This document shows, piece by piece, positions 11,460-24,482 of a stretch of DNA of 64,000 nucleotides. The position numbers were made by a program, and so were the translations under genes. Origin of the DNA: Sanderia malayensis (lineage: Eukaryota; Cnidaria; Scyphozoa; Semaeostomeae; Pelagiidae); the NCBI GenBank assembly GCA_013076295.1, contig RQOL01000855.1:1116001-1180000 (forward strand), given 5' to 3'. The notes below the pieces were generated by a model. That model was not told the origin of the DNA. It searched no databases and was given only the letters and a program-made list of their open reading frames with translations. Numbering within the stretch: the first letter of the stretch is position 1; every line of letters begins with the position of its first letter.

Positions 11460-14400
11460 AAGGTCATCTGCTAGTTGAGGTTGATTTTTGTACAAAGTGA
11501 AACCACAAGAAGGAATTAAATTGGATTCAGTTTTATTTCATTTAAGCACTATTCACAAAAAATTAGTGTCAATTCTTTCTCAAAGAAGAAAATTTCGACA
11601 ACCATCCAACGACCATTCTCCTATTTTATTTATCAGCTAGTTTGCAAATTTTAACAAACGATTAAGGGAAAGAAAAATTAAATAATTACAACACTTCGTT
11701 ATTGCATATTCCCCAACCGTTACTGTCATTTCCTTTCCTTTCATCAAAACAAAACATTTCTCAGTCAAGGAGAGCGAACGGCTGTCACATGACCTAATTA
11801 CATCTCTCGTGATCATAATCATCATCATGGATCTCACCCTGTGCAATCAAAGTATTTTTCCCAGGTAAAATTATGGCAAACTCGTGTTTTTCCCGCACAA
11901 TGACGTCAAAGGAATTCAATCGTTTTCACTGGTGACATAATTATTTACTTGTTTTGCTCATCAAATGTGCACGTACGAATTCCATTGCTAAATGGATTCT
12001 GTTGTCTTCTTATGTGTTTTAATGATTTTCTGGCAAAATGCTGTTATTTAATGGTGAATCGGTCATTAATTCCTTTACTGGTAAGCAGGTCTGTGGTGGG
12101 GCTACACGATGAATCATATCATTAAAAAATATATATCATATCAATAACTAAATTGAATTGATCACATATGTTGGAGTCCTAAGGTCAGCCTCTCTCTACA
12201 CTTTTCAGCGCTGTGTCTGATCCAATGGATCCAATCCAATCCAACAATCAACAAACACAACAGAATAGGTTACGGAGGAATGGCTTTAGGGCCAGCAGGA
12301 AGCCGTGAAGTTGAGAAATTGTGGCTGCGGCCCGCAGCCCGGAGGGAACATGGCCCTGAACCAAGATCGCCCTGAAACTCTTGTGGATCTCCATGGTCAG
12401 GTTTGCTTACTTTTTTACTTTTCTTTGGCCTTGCCTTTCATTTCATCCATCGTCAGAGCAGAGCAAACTAATAAACTAAATCAGAGTGTGTGGCCTTCGC
12501 ACAGAGGGTGGACACAGCAGCAAGCCAACACATTCCCTTTTTATTAATCATTTTTATTTTTTTAATTCATTTTGCTTGAATTCACCCTGTTGTTTTCTGT
12601 AGCAATGCAAACATTGGGGATCTTTTGGTTTTCTTATCTTATCTATTATCTGCTTTAACTTGATTTTCAACCTTTAAATCGCACAACAATAGCAAACCTA
12701 CTTTGACCACGTGGTTCTTCCCATCCAGTAAGAAACGGTCTATCTTTTCAGACTCGCGATTGTCTAACCTTATCAGAATAGCCAAGCCAGTAGATGGTTT
12801 GTTCAAGCAGTTTGTAGTCAGGTAATTTTGCTTGTTGCCCTTGCCATCTTGCTTCATCTCTGAAGAGGAGGCTGTTGTATTATCGCTGACTTCAAACAAA
12901 AGTAATAAAATATTAGCGCGTGCGTCTCACTGAGATGTTAAACAAGATTTTTCAAAAGAAACGCGGGAGTATCGACTTTGCAGGGATGCAAATGTCAATA
13001 GTGCTTTATGGGGGGTGTTCTTGTGACCTGTGATTAAATTCACGTTTTATGAGTTTCCTGTAAAACATGGAAATGAAATTATGGATTGGAAAAGAACCTT
13101 GGAGCACATCCATGTATGTTTCATTGTAATATTTCAAGCAATTTTCCTATTCCTCATTTTACAGATTTATGCTATTCCACCCTATTCCATTCCACCATTC
13201 GACGCTCCATGCTTTACCGATGGCCGGCTTCATGTTCTGTGTTCCCACATCAAGTCAATTAATTACACGACCCCGCTCTGTTTTCAGGAGCAAAGTAATT
13301 TTAGATTGCGCAATAGGTCACACTAGGTTTGCCACTTGGGATATCTCCAATACCAGTTTTTAAAAAATTGGGATTATTTGAAAGCTCTCGGGGTGGAGTA
13401 TATTGAATTTGGGATTGGGTGGCCATCCTGGGATTAAATTTAAATTGTCTGTAAATCAATTGAATATGGAAGCAAATTGAAGAAGTTGAATAATATTTCA
13501 CATGATAAAACAACATGGTTCACAGTTCCCTGAGTGTGTATCGCCGCAATTTTAATCATGATTTTTTTAATTTGGAAACCCCGAAAATCTCATTATGTTT
13601 CTCTTGTTGTATCTTTCTTCTGCAAGTCGTGCGGGGGAGCAAAAACAATGACAGACTTTAGCCGTTGCGGAGGGAACCTTGCATGATTATTTGTGATTAA
13701 TTCGGGATAATTTTGATACCAATTTCAAGTCCGATCAAAATTTCATCTGGCAACCCTGTACGGTAATTTGTTGAAACAAGAGTTACATTCTGTGTGAAAA
13801 TGCAAGCAAACATTGTGAACAAATACTCGCACAATTCTGTTTTTGAAAGTTAGCCAAAACATGTACATTCTTGTGTCTTGTTATACCCATCTTAAGTCAA
13901 CAGATTGAAAGAGAATGTTGGGACATGCTTTCATTTAGTGTTAGTGGTACAATGCAGAGGCGACACCACTGGGAGGACTGGGGAGGACATCTTTCATGAC
14001 CGATTTTTCCAGTTGCCAAAATCAGAGGAGGGGATTTGCTGTTTGAAGAAAGTGAAAAGTGACTTACCGTCAATGGGAATCATATATAAAGCAAACAGAG
14101 CACTCTTTGTTCAATCTGGTCCAATCCAATCTGTAATTAACTTTTGTATGATTTATAGATAAAACCTTGCAAAAGCTCTTTTTCAAGTGGGCGTGGCTTC
14201 CATAAAACTTGGGCGTGGTCCTAAAATTTTCAACCCCTCCCCACTTTTTTGGGGCTGGTACCGCCCCTGGTGAAATGCGACGTTACCAAACTACCAGGAG
14301 ATTGTTACGTTATCCAGTTCTCCAGTTGAAACAAGAATTTAGGTGCCCGGATCCGATGAAATCATATTTGATCATAGATAATAGAAAAACATTGTTTTGG

Positions 14401-15445
14401 CAACCATTGATTGAAGCTGAAAACATCCTTGCTTTCCCCGTAATAAACAAGATTCAAAACAAGTCGAACAACTTTTTTTTATAAGGAACCTAGCTCGGGA
14501 TCTAGTTTTTTAAGTTCTTTATTTTGAGACCTCTTTTGACCACTTTGTATTTCTAAAAGTTCCTTAATAGTTTCTTAATTTTACTCATTTAGTGGACAAG
14601 AATTAGTGCAGACGCAAGAAAAGCATTAAAATCAACAGTTTGCTATAAACGTGTGATAACAGGTTAACACAGAATGTAAACGTAATAATAATAGTCAAGA
14701 AGCTGAATATCTATGCCATTGATGTCGTCTGATACAATATAGTAAATTGTGCTGAAAGACAAATATATTCAAAATTAAAAACATTTAAATTTGAAGAACA
14801 TTTTTCCGAAATTTATTTGATAATTTTACTAAGCCCCATCCCGTTTCTTACGTATAAGCCCCTTCTCTCGAGCCTCGAGAATTCACCAGTCCCCTCCCCG
14901 CTGGGAGGGGCTCAATAGATTTTTTACAGTAAGAGGCTCGAGCTTGCTTGCTTGCTTGCATAAAACAATAGAGGAAGCACAATGCTCCTTTGTTCAATAA
15001 CGATGAGGGGCATTTGACTGCTCATTTGGTTCTTATGTAGTTATTCTATGTAAAAAATTTATTTCTTTTGCTCGTTCTAGTTCAACCCAATTCTGGTTAA
15101 TACAGAACGCTGTTTTGTTGTGCCTTTTTATCGTTTTAAACAATAAATAGATAGTGATGGTGTCAACTAACGACATGTATGCTGCTGGTACCATGGTACG
15201 CGTAGCACGCAATACTATAGATAACCAGTTAGACCATAGCTGAACCAAGCTATGTGATATTGAAGCATATAGCTTTGTGGCAAGCTTATTTCTAATAGAT
15301 GCAACTACTAGATGTATAACCGATTGGGATATGGGCGTCTTGCCTAATTGGGACTAGTACCAGCAGGTAACAATAATATTATAGCTTTCATTATAATCAG
15401 GTTATCATGTTGTTGTGTTGTAATGAAGGCTGCTCGATAGTCTTG

Positions 15446-15466
15446 TGTTGTTGTTGTTGTTGTTGT
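15446..15466. repeat. (GTT)n microsatellite
   Basis: About seven uninterrupted GTT triplets lie in noncoding DNA. Confidence 0.9.
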
Positions 15467-17540
15467 ATCATTCTGAAAGGGCATTGTTTCGTTGAATGAA
15501 GACCAGTTCGACTGGCTGAATTTGCTATTTCTCTCTTCACTGAAATCACACCACCATGTTATGGACAATTACACCAGTAAGCCTCCTCCTGAGTGGTTTG
15601 GGAGTATAGCCTCCCTGCGTCCATAATCAAATGAACAGTTAATTGTGTGAAATAGAATGTGTAAAGTACAGTATAGTTGTGCAACTTCGAGTGTGATACT
15701 ATGTTGCTGAAGGCTTTATGCTGTCAGCAGTTGTTTTTTGTTAGATGCAATAGCATAACTGAAATTAACCTCGATACAGTGACCACTTCCACACGAAGGA
15801 CAGCAACTCCGGACTCGTGGCGTAGGTTCTTTCTTATATTTGAGACATGAGACAATTTGATTTGAGAAAATGTTTTTCTGTTGCAATAGGCTCCTCCTGT
15901 AACGTTTTGTGTCAAGCTTTGGTTGGATAGGACAGACACTGCATAAAAGGTTTTGATGAATGTGGGTGTGTGTGTGGGAGGCTTGGAAACGATTTTTATG
16001 GATGAATGATGAACAACTGGCTTGGAACCAACGGTTCATCATCAACTGACCCTCATGAGTCATTTTCATTTACGACACGGTAAAACAAAGACTGACAAGG
16101 CGACATGACCAGACTTGTAGTTTGGAAGTCGAAACCAAATGTCATGATCAAAGGGAAATATTTTTATAGCATGTCATAGCAAGCTTCACCAACACACGCC
16201 CTTTACTTTTGTTCGGTTTCGAGTCTGTATAATGTCTATGGTTCACTTGGATGAATTTACGTGGTTTTTTCTTGCTCATTAATCATGGCTGTTTTTGCTT
16301 ACTACTTGTTACATCACCAGTTATCTATAAAGTCTTGATACAACATAGTCCATGACCCATGCACATTTCTCACATCCCATAGGCCCACACCTGCACCTCA
16401 TTCATCTACCACCACAGTTTATGGCCGAGAGAAAAAGGAGCAATTTTTAGGATTGGGAATGTGTGAATCTGCAATAAACAAGAGGCATTGCTTTTATCAA
16501 GCTGTCAATACATGCATGCATACATACAACTATTTGATATTTGATTACGGACCTGCTGTTCTCCACTCTTAATTACAAATTTCACCAATAAACTAGCTAA
16601 TAAATACATAAAAGCAGTGAAAATCGACCCTTTAAAAACTTCATCAATTCTAACTAACTACTTAAATCTTTATTTTAGTTCTAACTACGAATTCTAACTA
16701 GCAACTGAAGTCCTAAAATAATATAAGTAAACGCATTAAATACGCTGCTCGTGTAACGATTATAGATCGTGAAGAGATGATGAATTAAAAGATTTTTTAA
16801 AACCTCGGCAAATGTGTCTGTTTGCAGCCCTCTTTCCTGTTTTTTAAGAGTCAGTAAAATGTCAAATTAAACTCAAAGGCTACGGTATTATACTCTTATT
16901 ATATACACAATTACAACTATTAAATAGAATTATAAATAGCATTAAAACGTCTATTTCACGCATTTTGTATATTTACTTTGCTGATTGAAAATTTGCTTTG
17001 TTGATTAACTTCAACTTGCTGATTGAAAGAAGTGGAAAAAAAAATAAAAAGTGTTAGGCCTTGTCAGACCAAGGTCTAGCTTAATTCTTTGTTCTTCTAC
17101 TCCTCTATTCACGATTGAATGCATATCTTTGTCTATTTTGTTATCGAAGAGAAGACAGTTGTATCAATTTGTGCACAAACAAGATGAAGCACATGACCGG
17201 ATGAGAGAGCAAATCTCGTGAAAAAAAAACTGGTTTAACGAGCCCGATCTGATGAAAAAACAGGTCTAAGTCTATCCACGTGCTATTGCAGACCATTCTC
17301 TCCAACCAATCATATGTCGCCGTTGCTTCCTGCATTGTCTTTTTTGAACTGGGAAGCCTTGTGATTGGTCAATACATGAATGAGTGTTGACATGGCTGAT
17401 GGACCGGAAGGTCTTTTTCTTGTCTGTTGCATGCAGCATAAAAATTTTTCATCATCAAGCCCGATGAACAGTACAAAAGCTGTGGAACGTAGCACAGACT
17501 ACAAATTTTTGTGGAAGGCCTCTTGACTGAGCTGAGAATC

Positions 17541-20500
17541 ATGGATTATTCGAAGAAACTTGAAGAAGAAGAGAAAAGGATGGACAGCTTCTACTCGTGG
17601 TTAGTTTGTTTTGTCTCCTTCTTGGCTGGTTTTATCGTCATTGGCTTCTACATATCATTCGGTACAATTTTCGTGGCTCTCATCGACCAGTTTGATGCAA
17701 CTGAAAGCTCAGCAGGTACCTATACTCTTTTTCTTTTATAAAAATATCGTTGGTCTTTTTTGTTTTGTATTGGGCACCATGGTATATACTCCAGTGAACT
17801 CTCAATACATGTTTGAGTTTGAGTAGAGCTTTAGTAGAGTTTGCAAACCCGAAATGTTTCCTTTCATGAAATATTTTTCGTTGTACGTATAAAACCTTCG
17901 AGTTATATCAATATAGTTCTCTGCAATCTCTATACTGCAGTATTTTAATAATGGGCGCATTGCAAAACACCCTCTTGTGAATTTACAACGCTGAGCCAAT
18001 TGGCCAATTGACACGGGCTAGACTTTGTTTCAGTTTCACCTATAGTTTCTATCTACAGTATGTCACATTGAAAAATTCAACCCATTTTCTCGCGATCAAA
18101 CATTTTTGGAATTTTTTTACGTTTTTGGGAGTAAATGTATACTCATTGAAAAAGTCCACACTGCAGCCTTTCCCAAACTATATGTAACGAACGAATTAAC
18201 GTTGCACCCGCCGTATGTAATTGCCCCGACACCACCGAGAGTTTGTTAGAAATTGAGGTAGATTTTGGCTGCTTAGTTTCTCGGCATCTTGTGTTCTATG
18301 CAGAATATCCAATCCTTAGATGAGTATTTAGTGAAAATCGTGTATTTACAAGGCTTTGTTTTGCGATTGTGAGCTATTGTAGCGTTTACTGATGGCCAGT
18401 GTTTGCAGCTATGGACACATGCACGCGTACGGTATTGTTTCATTAGCAAACTAAATGCATTGGGCACCTGTAGATCATCGCTCCTCGGGGCTTGCCCTGC
18501 GACTGCCTAACTGGTCCAATTGTAATTTTCTACTGTTTGGCTTTGTTTTGTTCATGATAGATTGTCAATGCTTTGATGATACATAACTTTGCTATACATA
18601 ACTTGTTTTATTATAACCGGGATTAGCCTATTGTGGTGGAAAGCATAAAGCATTGGCTTCCTATCCATTGTTATGCTTTTAGTGGCCTTGTTTCGAGAAG
18701 GTGGTCATTTGATTCGTTTAGGTAGGGGGCGCTTAAAAGATTAGAGGCGTTTATTTAGCTGCGTGGAGTCCATTGAAATGCTGCAGTGTTTCCCTTAATC
18801 AGGGAGGCGTTTAACAATAGGGTGCATGTTTAAGATACGGCGTTTACAACTCTCATAATTCGGTCTGTTTTGCAACATTCTTCCAGGCATATGCAATAAA
18901 TTATTGAGAGTTTTCAAGCTACTTGTGTCAAGACAAGACAAGACACGTTTGCGAACAGTGACATCTCTTAACATCGTGTTGACCTGAATAGGGAGGGCTT
19001 TCTTTAAGTTTAACCTTTATGATCAGCTGGCTACTCTTGTGGTTTGAGCTTTTCATGTCTTTATGAGACATTAAAAACACATTAATAACTGGTGCTGGCA
19101 CATATATACACTAGAATCTCAACAATATAGCTACCATACTCAGTATGAAAATCTTTCAGGAAGCCGATCCTTTCTAGTATTGAGAGCTGATGTTGCATTA
19201 CGTCACGTTGCATTACTTTGAATTGTCCTCCAATGAGCTTCTTTGAAGTCATGATGGTGAACTATTGGACCAGCTCGGCCAGCTCTTGTTTACTATGGTT
19301 AAACCAAGGGTAAACTGAAGTATCTCATGTGACCATATACATTGTTTAATTTATTGGATAATGTGCAGTTCGTTACATCGAAATTTTATGATATTTAATG
19401 GTGTGTTGTGGATTTTATAAAGCAGTTCATAAGGCTTGTAGTATGACGTACCGTACATTCTATAAATCACCCTTTAACGTGATTGTAAACAATAAGTCCT
19501 CGTGGGGAGGGAGGGTTAAATAGAATTTACATCAGTTCATTTATTTGACCAGATGTTCATTTCGTAAAATCAGAAAACCTCTTCTATGAAGAGACTCTGT
19601 TTTGCTATTTAGCGAAGCATGCAGGTTATTGATAGATTTTTCTTTGTCCACAGCTTGGGTTGGTTCATCCTCCTTTTGCATCTTGTGCGTCAGCTTGACT
19701 TTAGTCAACATGTTGCTGCCTCGTATTGGTTTCCGTGCCGTCAGTTGCCTCGGTTCGATATTGTTTGGTAGTGGTCTGCTGCTGTCGTCACTCGTTCCCA
19801 GTCTTCCCGTACTGTTCGTTACGTATGGCGTGATATTTGGCCTAGGATCAAGCATGGTGAACTACTCAGGCCTATTCATATTGCCCAGGTTCTTCAAGCG
19901 CAAACGTGGACTGGCTTTTGGAATAGCACTGAGTGGTCATGGGATAGGAGCTCTGCCCATGGGATACCTCACAGAGCACCTTATCGAAGAGTTCGGTTTA
20001 CGTGTTGCTCTACGACTCTTGGCTCTTTTCGCACTGCCTCTCTTCGCAGGTAGCCTCGTTTACGGGTCCACTGCTGTGCTGGACGAGAAACAGAGTCTTG
20101 AGGAAAAACCCGGCCGCTCTATTGTCACTATGAAGACGTCTTCTGCTGCGAAGGAGAGTTTCTGGAAGAACAAGGCACTGTTGGTACACTCCCTGGCCGC
20201 TGCTGTGAATGCGTTTGGCTACTACATTCCAGTTGTGCATCTGGTAAGATAGCGTGTGTACAATATTGTGCACGTGTTCACCAGTATGTACTAGCATTAG
20301 AATATCACCGTCCTAGACACATCTATGCATGCTTTCTCAAAAGCATTACCGTCTCTCTGTTCAGGTACATAACACGTGTATATGTATGCAGAATTGTTAC
20401 TGATCTAGTGCACTATAGGCTCACCTGATTTGATCAGTGTACAGTTGTGCTGTGGACTACAGGCATGAATGTTTATGAATGTTCCATGCTTTTTTTTGTA

Positions 20501-21878
20501 GGTGAATATGGCCGAAGGACTTGGCGTTTCACCATTTCAAGCTACGATACTACCAAGCACCATTGCCATCTCTCAATCAATTGGAAAAATCTTGTTTGGC
20601 CAGTTATTAACCTGGTTTCAAGGCACTACGAAGCTCGTCGCTTTGGTCCAGGTACGTCCCGTCGTCTACTTTTTGTCCCATCTGGAATCTTTTCTATTTG
20701 TTCACTAATATGTGAACATGAGGAAGTCGAGAACATTTCATGGCTTGAAGAATGGAATGATAGGGGACACTATTTCTTAAAAAATGTGTCTTTTTGCACG
20801 GTATTTGAAGAAAGCAAGGGGTGCTTTTGTAATTTGTTATAATATTTACATTCTTGTAAGGCAAGCGTTTCCTGACAGGCAGTAAACTGAATGTGCTGCT
20901 ATTTTGCTTTCATCCAGGTGTGTATTCTTCTAAGCGGATTGGTGACAACAATGTGTCCATTGATGACTGATTTCACCGGCCTTTTGGCGTACGCAATTTT
21001 GTTCGGTCTCTTCGACGCATGCCCGAGCGTCGTCGGCTTCAAGATTATCGAAAACCTCGTCGGAGAAAGCAACATCAACGCGGGCTACGCCATTCAGAGT
21101 TCGGGAATGGCATTCTTCTTACTGATTGGCCCTCCCACAGCTGGTAAGACCATTTGTCAGGTTTCTATCCCTCCTGATTTTCTACTGCATGCCAATCAAA
21201 GCCTGTTGAAGTTATTACTAGGCGGGGGGATGGTGACAATGATATTTGATGAATCGCGTTTCCATCCAAGAAATATTTACTCTTTTTTGTCTGTTAGCGA
21301 GCTCTAAATGATTTATCCGTGGATGGAATGTTTAATTGTCTATTCTTCGTGTCTTTTTAGGGTTTCTCAAAGAGGTAACTGGTTCATACAGGATTCCATT
21401 CGCATTGTCTGGTGGCTTTGCGACAATCTGTGTCTGCATCATGTTTCTCACACCAGTACTGCACAAGAAAGCAGCAAGAAAACACACCAATGACAAGACA
21501 GCCTACTTTCTCGAGTATGAACTCAGGTCATCATCAGCATCAACGTCGAGTGAAAATTCTTTCAGCGGCAAATGTTCATTGGGTTCGATTGACTCTGGCA
21601 TTAATATTCAGATCGAAGGAGATGACGTCAGCGTATTCTCATCACCGTCATTATCCTCGTTTTCGTCCACCACTGAATCGATAGAGGAGGCTGCCTTGGA
21701 AGGACGAGACATTAGCACGACTGTTGGTTGTGATGCAACCAAACACTCAAAGGAGACTGTTGCCGTTTTCAGCAAAAATACTCGTAATAAATGTATATGG
21801 ATGGATAATGGTGATGAAGATGATTTGGATTGCATCAAGTCTACTGTGATTGTGCTACCCAGAGAGACTGTGGTATAG
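17541..21878 (+). CDS. SLC16/monocarboxylate transporter-like MFS protein B (5 coding exons)
   Basis: Paralogue of the carrier at 1875-10769, transcribed away from it. Exons are 17541-17715, 19654-20243, 20502-20651, 20918-21143 and 21361-21878, phases 1, 0, 0, 1, giving about 552 residues. Exon 1 gives a charged N-terminus and TM1; exon 2 begins AWVGSS and contains TM2-TM6 with RFFKRKRGLAFGIALSGHG, a shorter central loop and TM7; exons 3-4 give TM8-TM11 ending in IGPPTAG; exon 5 starts GFLKEVTG, holds TM12 and a Ser-rich acidic tail. The first, second and last introns match gene A in place and phase; the intron between exons 3 and 4 is absent from gene A. The canonical DGGWGW-like TM1 motif is missing (FYSWLV instead). 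The start at 17541 is the only in-frame ATG. Substrate unknown; assignment rests on fold-level motifs. Confidence 0.88.
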
Positions 21879-23047
21879 GGTGAGTCACCGATGCTTTGGC
21901 TGCAAGAAAATGTTATCATCATTCCCATCAAATGAGCCGTTGATTATACGTTAAGATAGTTGCGCTTTTACATTGGCGGCTCAATCCAATTGCCTCTTTG
22001 ATCTTCTGTCAACTGCTCCGTATATTTGGAAGAGACAGAATGGGAGCCTGAAAACACTTTGGACAAAGAAAATAATTGATAAACGGAGCTGGCTTTCATG
22101 TGCGACCCTTTAAACCGCATCGTTGCTTGAGGATATTAACATTTGCTGTTCAATCGAACCTTGGCAAACAATTGATGGTGCCTGGTTAAAAATACACAAT
22201 GTCTCACGTTGCCATTAAGCCTGGGTCAGGATGCCGTGTTCAAAGTCCAATTGTGGGACAATTGTGTATTGTAGGCGTATTGGATGATAGAGAAGATAGA
22301 AAGAACAAATTTTATGCTAGCTATTAACAAATGGGTTTGTTAGAACCAACCAGGTGACCTGGAGGCTTCGGACACGTCGGATAGAACATCGGAGATCTCC
22401 GAACAAGAATCTCGTTTTCAAGACATTCCATGCACAATGAAATGAAACTATTAGGAAATTTAAAACAATTATGAATATAATTTCGTGTTTGTGGTGACTG
22501 CATGTATTTATGTATTTTTTACTGTGTTTCCTGTCAGTCCTGTGATCATACATTTGTGTTTCCTTTATTGCGTTTATGTTTATTGTTTACATGTGTACCA
22601 CTTAATGTTTATTTGTTTATGATATATGTGTTTACTTGCGAGTTGGCTAACTGTTTATATGTAACATATCGAATTTCTTTAGTGTGCTATCGTTCGTGTA
22701 CCAAATATCGTTACTGTACTATTGTTTAAGTTATTTTATTTTATAATTTATTACATGCATGCATTGCAGTTCAGTTGTACTAGCAATATGTTTCACTGTG
22801 CGCATGAGTGATAGTTTTTACATGACATTGTATTTCTATTAACGGTTGGCAATGACAATTGAATCTGTGACGTGTTTTGTCAGCCTTTACAGGTTATTTG
22901 TCAATGTCGTTTCATGTTGGCAAGTGAAGTCAATATTTTCAGGTGGTGCTGTATGTGCAGGTTCTATGTCGCTGTATTCTGTATCATGTTGTTTTGCTTT
23001 ATAACAATTGTGACTTCAACGAATATTGTGGTTTGCAATAGCCACCA

Positions 23048-23130
23048 TCAGATGTCGGTGGCATGGAAACGGGGTAATGGGTATAGATACTATTAGATGT
23101 CGGTGGCATGGAAACCAGGTAACGGGTTTG
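23048..23130. repeat. Two-copy tandem repeat, 45-bp period
   Basis: AGATGTCGGTGGCATGGAAA occurs at 23050 and again at 23095, each followed by a similar GGTAATGGG or GGTAACGGG sequence. Confidence 0.8.
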
Positions 23131-23203
23131 TTGTTGTATGAGAGAAAGAGATTAATTCGAGTCCTTGCATTTGTTGATTGGATGAACAGAGAAAAAGTGG
23201 CCT

Positions 23204-23275
23204 ACAGTTGACATCCGCTTACTCGAATACCCGCTAACTCGAACATTCGCTTGCTCGAACAAATTTTCATTTCCC
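23204..23275. mobile_element. Pogo/Tigger-like terminal sequence (fragment)
   Basis: ACAGTTGACATCCGCTTACT followed by repeated CTCGAAC/ACTCGAA words resembles the ends of pogo-family DNA transposons, which start CAGT and carry TTCGAA-type repeats. A partner terminus was not found nearby, so this is a fragment or a solo end. Confidence 0.35.
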
Positions 23276-24025
23276 TTGGTTTTGCTATAGCGTTACGTAT
23301 AAAACTCACTGCTCGCTAACTCGAACCCGCGTGCCTTTTTACGTTACGCTCCAGTCGTAAATTGTTTACGAATTGTTGCTGAATGCCACCTGCTCTGTGA
23401 AAAAAGCTCGCAACGTGTCTTGCACACAGTACTGATAGACATTGACGTAATGTCTTCAAGATACCAGCACTGTATAGGCATCCCCTCTGCGAATAGCAAT
23501 ATGGTGCAGCGGTGTTGCGATTCAGGTCATTATGCCCTTCGGTCGATGTTTATGACAACGCACCCATACCACTAATGTATCACTGTTTTTGCTATTTTCA
23601 ATTTTTCGCGATTGAATTGTAATAAATTTTTAATCTCAAGTGAATTCAGTTTTGAATTGAGTGAGAAATTTTCATTAACAGACGCATATGAATATTTTCA
23701 TTTTAGATTTGTTCAAGATCATACGAAATTTGCGAAAAGAGTCTGAAGGTATGTGTGCTGTTAAATCCTAACAATCTTACGTTATTGTATTGTTTCATTT
23801 TCTGGCAGGTAACCTAACGAGCTATGTAGCTACGTTTTGTGAACTTTGCGATGGCTTCAGATGTTGCGTAATGGTAGATTAGGTTTAGTCAAAGGTATGC
23901 ATATTGTGCAGTGTGAGGAGGGGATTAAGATACAGCCAGTTACTCGATTAACTATGTGCATGTAACGATGCGATGATCACAGCCAAACATTTAGTTAGTG
24001 AGCTGCACAGATGGATAGAAAGCAA

Positions 24026-24482
24026 ACACGTATTTTTTTTATTAGAAACTCGTTACAAGAAACCCGACTTTTGAATGGCCAAAAATTTAAGAAACGCCAG
24101 TATAGTGGAAACATTTTTCTTAGAAACTTGTATATTGTTGGTGAAATAGAGCTGCTATTTTCTGTGTTCTATTTAGTGTGGTGTAGAACTTGTTTTTCGA
24201 GAAGGGCACTCATTTTTAGCGTTTTTGTAATCCCCTTCAGCCTGTAACCCAAAAGTTCCCTTCTTTTATTTCAACCGATTTCAACAAATTGTTCGGAAGT
24301 CAAGTGCTCAGGGCAGCACTAAAACCAAAATAAATTAGAATCATTTAGATGCTGTAAACTATGTTTTAACCCATTTTTAAATTCAAGAAACTCTTAAGAA
24401 ACTGTCAGTACTCAAAATCCGAAAAATTTAAGAAACTTTCAGTGCTGGGCCAATCTTTTAGTTTCTTATAAAAATACGTGTA
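24026..24482. mobile_element. MITE-like element with ACACGTATTTTT termini
   Basis: The left end begins ACACGTATTTTTTTTATTAG and the right end is an imperfect reverse complement ending AAAATACGTGTA. Inside are several copies of TTAAGAAACT and TCTTAGAAACTT in both orientations. Similar TTAGAAAC words occur at about 37100-37150. No transposase is present. Confidence 0.45.

Larger units (their letters stand above)
10770..17540. other. Intergenic region between divergent MCT-like genes
   Basis: This stretch separates the starts of the two head-to-head SLC16-like genes, so promoters and 5' leaders of both must lie in it or at its ends. I find no supported gene. It holds a short tandem duplication near 11409-11459, a GTT microsatellite at 15446-15466, a GCTT tetramer run near 14941, and many AT-rich stretches. 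A coding-looking 86-codon frame on the minus strand at 12639-12899 has no partner exon or known domain. Confidence 0.5.

Noticed and set aside
12639..12899. 86-codon frame on the minus strand with coding-like composition
   Set aside because: No known domain and no matching exon nearby; kept only as a remark because it might be a decayed exon or element fragment.
20447..20842. 131-codon plus-strand frame
   Set aside because: Overlaps a real MCT-like exon (20502-20651) in another frame and reads through its donor.
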